From Desulfovibrionaceae bacterium (lineage in GTDB: Bacteria > Desulfobacterota > Desulfovibrionia > Desulfovibrionales > Desulfovibrionaceae): a stretch of 64,000 bases of DNA. The DNA is taken from NCBI GenBank assembly GCA_029011315.1, contig JAQXLA010000019.1:114569-178568 (forward strand), given 5' to 3'. Shown here in pieces: positions 52,104-60,386 of this stretch (position 1 is its first letter; the number at the start of each line of letters is the position of its first letter). The notes beneath the pieces are model-generated. The model had not been told where the DNA came from, searched no databases, and saw only the letters and a list, made by a program, of their open reading frames with translations. A program made the translations under genes and the position numbers.

Positions 52104-54071
52104 ATGAAATCCCTGCAGAGCACCTTCAGGAAACTGACCATTTCCGTCCTTATTTTTTCCGTTCTTCCTCTTTTTGCCCATAATATCAGGCAAAATATTG
52201 TCAGTGCTGAAAAATGGAATCGGGATACCGCTTCTGACACACTGCGGGGTATTCAGCAAATTTACGAAAGCTCTTTTCTCGATACGATTCTAATCCGCGT
52301 CAAAAGCATCGAACAGGAAAAGAACTATCTGCGCAGTTTGGCACAAAGCTGCGCAATATCTCTGACCAGCTTTGCGGATCAGACACTTTCTGCTGAACAA
52401 CGCGAAGAGGCAATCCTGAATTATGCGGCAATTCTGAACAGGTCAGGCTATGCTTCGGGGGAACGCTACAAGTTTTTCCTGGAAAGAAACGGGATCGACA
52501 TTCCTATCAGTAACGACATTACCCTGGATAAGATCCGTCAGTATTCCGTCAGCCATAAAAATATGCCCTTCAGGGAATTGATAAATTTTGTTCGAAATTC
52601 CGGATCAGACAAATACGAATGCTTTTCCTACAATGGCCATGAATTTCTAGTCTATGCGTGTCCTGTTCCCCGCAGTTCCATCGTTCTCTGCACCGCTGTG
52701 AACCTGCAGGATCTCAGCAGTACGACGCAGGTAACGCTCAATTATGCAAAAGAAGCCCGAAAAAAGGTGCTTCTGCAAGCTGCAGACAACGTACACGGAA
52801 TCGCTTCCGTTCTGAATCGCGACGATCTGAGCATCGTGCTGACGACAGTTTCATCAGAAGGGGATCTTCATGCTGTCTTTCCGACGGAAGAGGTGCGTTC
52901 GGCTCTTCAAAACGGGCATTTTTCCTTTAAGACCAGGATTGGGTCGCAGAACTATACATGCTATCTCATGCCGCATCCTTCATTCAACCGAATCTATTTT
53001 CTCGCTATTCCCAATTCACTTCTGTTTCAGACATGCACGCGCATTATCGCGGAACAATGTCTCATTTTCGGATTTTTTCTAATCTTAAGCAGCATGGTAC
53101 TCAGCTTCTGCTTCAAAAGAAAAATTCTCATTTTTTTAGAGCAAATGAAAAATTTTTCTCAAAAGCTGCCTTCGCGGGGATTTACGGTTGACGAAGCGAT
53201 TCTGAACGCGGAGCTCCCGACATCTCTGGATAATGAAATCGGTGAACTGGCTCGAAGCTACAGCACGATGATTCTGCTGCGCAATAAGAACGTAAAAGAG
53301 CTTCTTCAAATTACCGCCAGCAAGGAGCATCTTGAAAGCGAACTGAAAACCGCTCAAAGCATTCAGCTCGGCATGATTCCAGCCGATCCGGTTGACACAT
53401 CTCTCTGCATGACGCAGGGGCTGACCGTGCCGGCCAGAGTCGTGGGAGGCGATCTGTACGATGTCTTCTATCTGGATGAGGATACTCTATGCGTCTGCAT
53501 CGGCGATGTTTCCGGAAAGGGCATGTCCGCTTCTCTCATGATGTGCCGGACAATGACACTTATCCGTGCCTGCGTGAGCATCAGCAAATCTCTCACGCAA
53601 AGCGTGCAGGCCATTAATGACATGCTGTGCAGCAAAAATCCGTGCGGCATGTTCGTGTCAATGCTTATCGGTGTCTATTCGCTCAAAACCGGAGCACTGC
53701 GCTTCGTCAATGCGGGACATCCCGTTCCTGTCCGCATCATGCCTTCAGAATCCCGCATGGAACATGGTGCCTCTCCCAATCTCGTCCTGGGACTCATGCC
53801 CAATATCGCCTACCAGGAACATACTCTCAATCTCCGAAAGGGAGAAAGCTTGCTATTCTATACTGACGGAGTCTCAGAGGCCTATCGCACGAATCAGAAG
53901 AAAGAAATGATCTTCTACGGAGAAAAAGGCATTCTGAACTTTTGCAATAGTCGCCTCCAAGATCTTGACCGGAACTTCTGCCGGGATCTGCTTCAGGATA
54001 TCCGACAGTTTACAGGCGACGGCGAACAATGTGACGATATTACCATTCTGCTTTTGCAGCGCAAAGCTTAA
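52104..54071 (+). CDS. Membrane SpoIIE-type PP2C phosphatase with periplasmic sensor domain
   Basis: The 655-residue protein has a first membrane helix (LTISVLIFSVLPLFAHNI), a periplasmic or extracytoplasmic domain of about 285 residues, and a second helix (LIFGFFLILSSMVLSFCF, near residue 320). A HAMP-like linker and a PP2C/SpoIIE domain from about residue 420 follow, with VVGGDLYDVFYLDED, CIGDVSGKGMSASLMM and the final GDGEQCDDITILLLQ. All Asp metal ligands are visible. It should dephosphorylate the STAS protein in response to an external signal. The ATG at 52104 is preferred over a TTG ten codons earlier. It overlaps nothing and is 11 bases before the binding-protein gene. Confidence 0.9.
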   Translation: MKSLQSTFRKLTISVLIFSVLPLFAHNIRQNIVSAEKWNRDTASDTLRGIQQIYESSFLDTILIRVKSIEQEKNYLRSLAQSCAISLTSFADQTLSAEQREEAILNYAAILNRSGYASGERYKFFLERNGIDIPISNDITLDKIRQYSVSHKNMPFRELINFVRNSGSDKYECFSYNGHEFLVYACPVPRSSIVLCTAVNLQDLSSTTQVTLNYAKEARKKVLLQAADNVHGIASVLNRDDLSIVLTTVSSEGDLHAVFPTEEVRSALQNGHFSFKTRIGSQNYTCYLMPHPSFNRIYFLAIPNSLLFQTCTRIIAEQCLIFGFFLILSSMVLSFCFKRKILIFLEQMKNFSQKLPSRGFTVDEAILNAELPTSLDNEIGELARSYSTMILLRNKNVKELLQITASKEHLESELKTAQSIQLGMIPADPVDTSLCMTQGLTVPARVVGGDLYDVFYLDEDTLCVCIGDVSGKGMSASLMMCRTMTLIRACVSISKSLTQSVQAINDMLCSKNPCGMFVSMLIGVYSLKTGALRFVNAGHPVPVRIMPSESRMEHGASPNLVLGLMPNIAYQEHTLNLRKGESLLFYTDGVSEAYRTNQKKEMIFYGEKGILNFCNSRLQDLDRNFCRDLLQDIRQFTGDGEQCDDITILLLQRKA

Positions 54072-54082
54072 GGAAACCGGAA

Positions 54083-55153
54083 ATGCGATGCTTCTCCCTG
54101 TTTTTGCTGTTGTTCCTTTCCTGCCTGATGTTTTTTCCTCAGATGAGCTATTCACGGGAATACTCTATTGCCGTCATGTGCGAGGGAACGCTGTTCAATA
54201 ATGTATTCTTTATCAGAAATTTTCCAAAGATGCTGAATAATCCAAAAATCCGATCTGACAGCAATATCAGCATCACCGGCAAAGTTTTTCTTTATGATTC
54301 AAATATTTTTCTGCTCCCCAATAAAACGGATCAGGATTTGCAGGTCATTGAAGAAAAAGCCGCTCAGCTGATGCAGCGCAGAGATATCGATTTGATCGTC
54401 GCTCTGGATCTTGCTTCCGGATCCGCACTGATCCGCCAAAATAACGGCAGAACTCCGGTTCTGATTGCCTGCATGGAAGACCCTGTCAGAGAAGGCCTTG
54501 TGGCCAGATGCCGTGAGCAGAATATCCGCAATATTTCCTTTTCCATCAGTGCCAATCATATCAAACGGAACATCGCCATTCTGAAACGATTCGCTTCCGT
54601 CAAACGTCCGGGCATTATCGTATCGGACAGCTCCCTCGGCAAACGATACAGCCATCTTCAGGAAATCAGGGAGGCTTTTGCGGGGGATCGCAGTGTTTCC
54701 GACAGTCCTGCCGACCTTGTCACGGTACATCTGGAAGCTGATACCCATGATGCATGCGCCCGGGCTGTTGAACAGCTGGCGCATTCTGGAATCGACAGTT
54801 TCTTTATTACAGGCCAGCAGTGCTTCAATGTCTCCAGAACCGCAACACGCAGCATTCTTGAACCGCTTTTTCTAAATGGCATTCCCACTTTCGGATTTCG
54901 AGACAATCACGCTTTTGACGGTGCTCTTTTGACACTCTCGACGGATATTCAGCGAAAAATCTGCTTTGACGGCGTAAAGGTGCTGCGTATGCTGGAGGGC
55001 GTGGAACCGGCGTCACTTCCGGAGAAGAGCCCCTACAGGCCGCGCATCACGCTGAATCTCAAATCAGCAGGCCGACTCGGTTTCATGCCCTCGTACGATC
55101 TACTTGCGACTTGCGACCGTATCCTTTATGATCATGAGGAAAACGACAAGTAA
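54083..55153 (+). CDS. Periplasmic ABC-type substrate-binding protein (ABC_sub_bind family), probable sensor partner
   Basis: The 356-residue protein has a Sec signal (MRCFSLFLLLFLSCLMFF, about 23 residues) and two Rossmann-like lobes. Lobe I includes RRDIDLIVALDLASGSALI and RTPVLIACMEDPVREG. Lobe II includes KRPGIIVSDSSLGKRYSHL, IDSFFITGQQCFNV and GIPTFGFRDNHAFDGALLTL, as in YhbE/TrpX-like binding proteins. No permease or ATPase gene accompanies it. It starts 11 bases after the phosphatase gene. It probably presents its ligand to the phosphatase's periplasmic domain. The ligand is unknown. Confidence 0.78.
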   Translation: MRCFSLFLLLFLSCLMFFPQMSYSREYSIAVMCEGTLFNNVFFIRNFPKMLNNPKIRSDSNISITGKVFLYDSNIFLLPNKTDQDLQVIEEKAAQLMQRRDIDLIVALDLASGSALIRQNNGRTPVLIACMEDPVREGLVARCREQNIRNISFSISANHIKRNIAILKRFASVKRPGIIVSDSSLGKRYSHLQEIREAFAGDRSVSDSPADLVTVHLEADTHDACARAVEQLAHSGIDSFFITGQQCFNVSRTATRSILEPLFLNGIPTFGFRDNHAFDGALLTLSTDIQRKICFDGVKVLRMLEGVEPASLPEKSPYRPRITLNLKSAGRLGFMPSYDLLATCDRILYDHEENDK

Positions 55154-55270
55154 CAAAAGAGGAGGCTGAATTTTCAAACTTTTTCTTGACTTTGTCCAAA
55201 GACGCTTTATCTGTCCTTTCCCACCACCTGCTGTGCAATGCAGCAGATTCAACAGAATGCAGGTGACATC

Positions 55271-56962
55271 ATGGACTGGTTCGTACAGCTTTTTCTTGGA
55301 AATTCTCCAGCGCAATGCGTCGTCGTGATTGCCATGACCATTGTCATCGGGCTGGCTTTCGGACTGATTCAAATCCGCGGCATCCGTCTGGGAGTCGGCG
55401 GCGTCCTGTTTTCAGGACTGGCCATCGGACATTTCGGTTTTACGGTCAATCCGGATATTCTATCTTTTATCAGAGAATTCGGTCTGATTCTATTCGTTTT
55501 TTCCATAGGCATACAGGTTGGCCCAGGTTTTATTGATTCTCTGCGCCGCAGAGGCGTCAAACAGAATTTGCTCGCCGCTTTCATTGTCCTATTGGGAATT
55601 GTGACAACGATTATTGTCTTTTACGTTTTCGGCATTCCGCTGCCTGTCGCAGTCGGTCTATTTAGCGGCGGTGTTACCAATACGCCGGCTCTGGCAGCCG
55701 CATCTCAGGTGTTCCATGAAATGCTACCTCCTGATTTGTCCGCACAGGCAATCAGCGATGCCGGCCTCGGCTACGCTCTTGCCTATCCGTTTGGCATTGT
55801 GGGCGTCATTATGGTCATGCTTCTGGTACGCTTTATTTTTCGCATCAATCCCGCCAATGAACTGAAGCAACTCGATGAGCAGATCAAGGCTCAAAATCCC
55901 GGTCTGAACTGCATGACGCTGCGAGTCGTCAATCAGGCTCTTTTCAATAAGAAGCTTTCGGAACTTCCCCGAACCGGAGAGCATCCTCCTGTCATTTCCT
56001 GGCTGCGTGAACCGGGAAAAAACGGCCGTACGATTCAGGCTTCTGCCGATGCCGTTCTGCTGCCGGACATGCTGGTTCATGCTGTCGGCGATGAAAAAGG
56101 CCTGAAGGATCTGCAGATCCTCATTGGTCCCGCGGCACCTGAAGAGCATACAGGCACATCTGGAGATCTCGAAATACGCAGTTTTCTGGTAACGCGCATG
56201 GAAGCAATTGAAAAGCCGCTGAAGGCTCTGAATCTGCGCAGCCGCTTCGGCGTCAGTGTCACCCGAATTGTCCGTGCAGGTGTGGAATTTTCGCCGCGGC
56301 CCGATCTCTATCTGCATTTTGGCGACAAGATTGCCGTGATCGGCCCCAAGCAGGGTCTTGATGAAACGGGTTTGCTTCTGGGGAACTCTTCAAGAGCTTT
56401 GAATCAACCCCATATTCTGCCCATCTTCATCGGCATTCTCATCGGCACCATCATGGGCAGTCTGCCAATTGCCATTCCCGGTCTGCCGTCAGGAGTGAAG
56501 CTTGGTCTGGCTGGAGGACCGCTGCTGGTGGCAATTTTTCTGAGCCGTATGCACCGTATCGGCGGCATGATCTGGTATATGCCTACCAGCGCAAACCTGA
56601 TTCTGAGAGAAATCGGCATCGCACTTTTTCTGGCCTGCGTCGGACTTCATGCCGGCAAGGGGTTCGTCGCCGTACTCATTGACGGATCTGGATTTACATG
56701 GATGGGAATTGCAGCCTTAATTACCTTTATTCCTCTGATGGCTGCCGCTGTTATCGGCAGACTTGTCCTGAAGTTTAATTATACCTCTATTTGCGGTCTG
56801 CTTGCAGGCAGCATGACAAGTCCTGCGGCACTGGCGTTCACAACTCAGATGCTTGGATCCGACACTCCAGCTTCAGTTTACGCTTCAGTCTATCCCTTTA
56901 CGATGATTTTGCGCGTTTTGGCTGGACAGATTCTCGTTATTCTTCTGTATGCCCTCGGATAA
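55271..56962 (+). CDS. Aspartate:alanine exchanger-family transporter (AspT/YidE/YbjL type)
   Basis: The 563-residue protein has two membrane halves, each of five or six helices, around two central TrkA-C regulatory domains (about residues 200-375: RSFLVTRMEAIEKPLKALNL, YLHFGDKIAVIGP). Each half has the family's G-x-x-T-N/S-x-P-A-L motif: GGVTNTPALAAA and GSMTSPAALAF. Members exchange or export dicarboxylates and amino acids, but most bacterial homologues have no assigned substrate. The ATG at 55271 is chosen over an upstream in-frame start for lack of conservation. It is probably transcribed separately from the T6SS operon (117-base gap). Confidence 0.88.
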   Translation: MDWFVQLFLGNSPAQCVVVIAMTIVIGLAFGLIQIRGIRLGVGGVLFSGLAIGHFGFTVNPDILSFIREFGLILFVFSIGIQVGPGFIDSLRRRGVKQNLLAAFIVLLGIVTTIIVFYVFGIPLPVAVGLFSGGVTNTPALAAASQVFHEMLPPDLSAQAISDAGLGYALAYPFGIVGVIMVMLLVRFIFRINPANELKQLDEQIKAQNPGLNCMTLRVVNQALFNKKLSELPRTGEHPPVISWLREPGKNGRTIQASADAVLLPDMLVHAVGDEKGLKDLQILIGPAAPEEHTGTSGDLEIRSFLVTRMEAIEKPLKALNLRSRFGVSVTRIVRAGVEFSPRPDLYLHFGDKIAVIGPKQGLDETGLLLGNSSRALNQPHILPIFIGILIGTIMGSLPIAIPGLPSGVKLGLAGGPLLVAIFLSRMHRIGGMIWYMPTSANLILREIGIALFLACVGLHAGKGFVAVLIDGSGFTWMGIAALITFIPLMAAAVIGRLVLKFNYTSICGLLAGSMTSPAALAFTTQMLGSDTPASVYASVYPFTMILRVLAGQILVILLYALG

Positions 56963-56985
56963 TCCAATTATTTCACACCTGTCTG

Positions 56986-57022
56986 AGAAGACTCCCTATG
57001 AAAAGAGAGTCTTCTCTTTTTG
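56986..57022 (+). terminator. Rho-independent terminator after the AspT-family transporter
   Basis: A perfect ten-base-pair stem (GAGAAGACTC / GAGTCTTCTC) with a twelve-base loop is followed by a T-run, about 24 bases after the stop codon. Confidence 0.9.
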
Positions 57023-57065
57023 GGAAAAGTCTTTCGGACTTATTGCGTATTTTCTGAAAAAAGTA

Positions 57066-57083
57066 CAATGTTTCTGAACATTG
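57066..57083. promoter_or_regulatory. 6-6-6 inverted repeat upstream of the MacAB exporter operon
   Basis: CAATGT-TTCTGA-ACATTG is a perfect six-base dyad about 115 bases before macA. The remaining gap (57084-57198) contains short G/C tracts and no gene. No dedicated regulator is adjacent, so its role as an operator is only a suggestion. Confidence 0.35.
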
Positions 57084-57198
57084 CGTCATCAGAATAGAAT
57101 GGTTCTCTTTTATAAAACATGAGAGATAAAGCAGGGGAAGTTCGGAGGGCGCATCCCCTCCCCAAGCCATCTAGGCAGGGGTTACGCGCAGTTAGTCA

Positions 57199-58416
57199 AT
57201 GGAGCGAAAACACTGGATTATTGCCTTAATATGTTTTGCCATTGCCATCACGATTCTGGGCTTTTTCTTTTCCCAAAAAGAACAGGGTACGAAATATCTG
57301 ACCGAACCGGTCATCCGAGGCAATATCTCCCAAGTTGTGAATGCGACAGGAGAAGCCAATGCCGTCAATCTGGTCAGCGTCGGCGCACAGGTTTCCGGAC
57401 AAATTCTCAAGCTTCACGCCGTTCTCGGACAAACAGTCAGACAGGGCGATCTCCTTGCAGAAATTGATGCGGTCAAGCAGGAAAATCAGCTGAATATCGA
57501 TAAAGCCAAACTCCGCTCGTATGAAACGGATCTGGAAGCCAAAAAGGTCGAGCTGCGCATTGCTCAATCACAATATAATCGGGCTCTTCGTCTCAGCAAA
57601 CAGGATGCCGCTTCCCGCGAATCTCTGGAAAATGCGGAAAGAACCCTGGCTCTGACCAGATCTGAAATGATGCAGATCGAGTCCCAGATTGTACAAACCC
57701 GCATAGCCGTTTCCACGGACGAGCAAAATCTCGGCTATACCCGCATTACAGCTCCATTGGACGGCATTGTGGTATCCGTTCCGGTCGATGAAGGACAAAC
57801 GGTGAACGCCAGTCAGACAACACCGACCATCGTCCAGATTGCGGATCTGAACAGGATGGAACTTGATATTGAAATTTCTGAGGGAGATATCGGCGTTGTC
57901 CAGCCCGGTCAAACTGTTCTTTATACCACGCTGTCCGACTCTGGCACAGAACGACGTGCTGCTCTCGATTCCATCGATCCAGGCCCCACGACATTGACGC
58001 AAGGCAGCTATAAGAACACCGCGTCTGCTTCATCAGGATCTTCGTCCTCCTCTTCTTCCTCTTCCACATCGACGGCCGTCTATTTTTATGGCAAGGCGCT
58101 GATTGATAACAGAGACAGACATCTTCGCATCGGCATGACGGTTCAAACAGCAATTCTGATCGATCATGCCGAGCAGGTTCTGCTTGCACCTATCATGGGG
58201 ATCCGGCAAACAAAAAATCAAGCCTTTGCTTCTGTTATGCTGTCCAACGGCATCATTGAGGAAAAACAGGTGAGAACAGGAATCTCTGACGGAGTCCGCA
58301 TTCAGATTCTTTCCGGACTACAGGAGGGAGATCAAATCGTTACAGCTCAGGTGACGGCTTCGGAACTGGAAGATCAGAAAAACCGTATGCCCGGTCCAGG
58401 CGGCAGACGCCGTTAG
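57199..58416 (+). CDS. macA: MacA-like periplasmic adaptor of a tripartite ABC exporter
   Basis: The 405-residue protein has an N-terminal membrane anchor (WIIALICFAIAITILGFFF). The lipoyl halves (SVGAQVSGQILKLHAVLGQT and LGYTRITAPLDGIVVSVPVD) surround a coiled-coil hairpin at about residues 95-165. A beta-barrel domain follows, then a C-terminal domain with VRIQILSGLQEGDQIVTAQV. A ten-residue poly-serine run (near residue 282) sits in the membrane-proximal region. It couples MacB to the outer-membrane factor. macA, macB, the outer-membrane factor and an MFS gene are tightly packed in one operon. Confidence 0.92.
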   Translation: MERKHWIIALICFAIAITILGFFFSQKEQGTKYLTEPVIRGNISQVVNATGEANAVNLVSVGAQVSGQILKLHAVLGQTVRQGDLLAEIDAVKQENQLNIDKAKLRSYETDLEAKKVELRIAQSQYNRALRLSKQDAASRESLENAERTLALTRSEMMQIESQIVQTRIAVSTDEQNLGYTRITAPLDGIVVSVPVDEGQTVNASQTTPTIVQIADLNRMELDIEISEGDIGVVQPGQTVLYTTLSDSGTERRAALDSIDPGPTTLTQGSYKNTASASSGSSSSSSSSSTSTAVYFYGKALIDNRDRHLRIGMTVQTAILIDHAEQVLLAPIMGIRQTKNQAFASVMLSNGIIEEKQVRTGISDGVRIQILSGLQEGDQIVTAQVTASELEDQKNRMPGPGGRRR

Positions 58417-58432
58417 GCGACAGGAGAAAGGC

Positions 58433-60385
58433 GTGAGCCATATCATAGAAATGAAAAATATCTGCCGCTGGTTCGGTAACGGCGCAGGACGCGTTCAGGT
58501 TCTGAAAGATATCTCTCTCACCATAGAAGACGGTGATTTCGTTGCGATCATTGGACAGTCCGGATCCGGAAAATCCACTCTGATGAACATTATCGGCTGT
58601 CTGGATACGCAAACTTCCGGAACATACCGCATTGACGGAAAAGATACCTCAGCACTCTCTCCTGACGATCTTGCGGATCTGAGAAGCCGGTATATCGGCT
58701 TCATTTTTCAGAAATACAACCTCCTCCCGTCTCTATCCGCGTTAGACAATACGGCTCTGCCAGCCGTGTATGCCGGATATGATAGAAAAACCCGCCTTGA
58801 TCGGGCTGTATCGCTGCTCAATATGCTGGGGCTTGAAGGAAAAGCAGCCAATCGCCCTTCAGAATTATCCGGAGGACAGCAGCAAAGGGTCAGTATCGCC
58901 AGAGCTCTCATGAATGGCGGACGTCTTATTCTGGCGGATGAGCCCACCGGAGCCCTGGATTCCGGAAGCGGAGAAAACGTTATGAAGATTCTCTGTAATC
59001 TTCATGCCCAAGGTCATACTGTCGTTGTCGTAACACATGATGCGAAAGTTGCTTCCTATGCCAGCAGGATTATTGAAATTCGCGACGGAACAATTTTATC
59101 CGATACCCGCAAAAGCACAGCAGCACAGCCCCAAAAAGGTGCAAATTCGATCAAAAGCACGCCGCGATCCGCCTTTGGACGCCGATCCGATCAGCTTCGG
59201 GAATCTTTGAGCATGTCCATACAGGCCATTCTTTCACATAAACTTCGTTCTCTGCTCACAATGCTCGGAATCATTATCGGCATTGCCTCTGTCGTTTCCG
59301 TCGTCGCTCTGGGGAAAGGATCTCAGGACAAAATCGTGGCGGACATCAGTTCCATGGGAACCAATACTATTGATATTTTTCCAGGCAAAGGCTTTGGCGA
59401 TCGATACTCCGGAAAAATCCGCACGCTTACTGTAGACGACGCTGAAATTCTCGGAAAGCAAAGCTACATCGACAGCATTACGCCCAATACATCAAAATCC
59501 GGAGATCTGGTTCTGGGCAATACCACGCTTACAGCACAGCTGAACGGAGTGGGCGAGCAGTATTTTGCCGTCAAAGCCTATTCCGTCGCCCAGGGGCGTC
59601 TTTTTACAAATCAGGAAGTACGTCAAAACGCGTCATATGCCGTGCTTGATGACAATACGTTTCGCAAGCTGTTTCCCCAGGGTGGCAACGCCATCGGACA
59701 AATTGTGCTCTTTAATCGAAAACCCCTCATCATTATTGGCGTTCTGGCAAAAAAATCTCGTTCCTTCGGACCGGAATCGGAACTTCTGCGCATTTTTACG
59801 CCTTATACGACGGCCATCAGCAAATTCACCGGAAACCGGCACATCACTTCTATTACGGCTAAGATCAGTGACAATTGCCTGCCTTTCATGGCAGAAAAAA
59901 ACCTCACAGCCCTGCTCACGGCCCGGCATGGAAAACAGGATTTCTACACCATCAACACGGACAGCATCCGTCAGACCATTGAAAGCACTATCGGCGTCAT
60001 GCGTCTTCTCATTTCCGGCATCGCCGTCATTTCGCTCGTTGTTGGCGGCATTGGCGTGATGAATATCATGCTTGTATCGGTTACAGAGCGCACCAGGGAA
60101 ATCGGCATACGCATCGCTGTGGGGGCCAAACGAATGAATATCATGGAGCAGTTCCTTATAGAGGCGGTTCTGCTCTGTCTTGCAGGAGGCCTGCTCGGCA
60201 TCGGACTGTCCGCTTTCATCGGCTTTCTTTTCTCCATGCTGGTTACTAAGTTTACTTTTGCCTATTCTGCCGGTTCCGTCTTTGCCGCGCTGTTCTGCTC
60301 CTCCGGAATAGGTATCCTGTTTGGATTCATTCCGGCTCGCAATGCTTCCCGTCTCAATCCCATTGACGCGCTTTCACAGGAATAA
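58433..60385 (+). CDS. macB: MacB-like ABC exporter, ATPase-permease fusion
   Basis: The 650-residue protein has an N-terminal ATPase with Walker A IIGQSGSGKSTLMNIIG near residue 41, signature LSGGQQQRVSIARALMN and Walker B with RLILADEPTGALDSG. The permease half has one helix near residue 275 (LLTMLGIIIGIASVVSVVAL), a large periplasmic domain and three C-terminal helices (LLISGIAVISLVVGGIGVMN, LIEAVLLCLAGGLLGIGLSA, ending FGFIPARNASRLNPIDALSQ). It exports macrolides, peptides or lipopeptides in characterised systems. The substrate here is unknown. The start is GTG at 58433 with AGGAGAAAGGC just upstream. Confidence 0.93.
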   Translation: MSHIIEMKNICRWFGNGAGRVQVLKDISLTIEDGDFVAIIGQSGSGKSTLMNIIGCLDTQTSGTYRIDGKDTSALSPDDLADLRSRYIGFIFQKYNLLPSLSALDNTALPAVYAGYDRKTRLDRAVSLLNMLGLEGKAANRPSELSGGQQQRVSIARALMNGGRLILADEPTGALDSGSGENVMKILCNLHAQGHTVVVVTHDAKVASYASRIIEIRDGTILSDTRKSTAAQPQKGANSIKSTPRSAFGRRSDQLRESLSMSIQAILSHKLRSLLTMLGIIIGIASVVSVVALGKGSQDKIVADISSMGTNTIDIFPGKGFGDRYSGKIRTLTVDDAEILGKQSYIDSITPNTSKSGDLVLGNTTLTAQLNGVGEQYFAVKAYSVAQGRLFTNQEVRQNASYAVLDDNTFRKLFPQGGNAIGQIVLFNRKPLIIIGVLAKKSRSFGPESELLRIFTPYTTAISKFTGNRHITSITAKISDNCLPFMAEKNLTALLTARHGKQDFYTINTDSIRQTIESTIGVMRLLISGIAVISLVVGGIGVMNIMLVSVTERTREIGIRIAVGAKRMNIMEQFLIEAVLLCLAGGLLGIGLSAFIGFLFSMLVTKFTFAYSAGSVFAALFCSSGIGILFGFIPARNASRLNPIDALSQE

Positions 60386-60386
60386 C

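Noticed and set aside
55271-56962. Transport partner for the 54083 binding protein
   Set aside because: The AspT/YidE-type protein is a secondary carrier with its own regulatory domains and is separated by a 117-base gap. It has no ABC permease features.
57084-57198. Possible tRNA or small RNA before macA
   Set aside because: GC-tract clusters are present, but no cloverleaf, T-loop consensus or terminator could be drawn.
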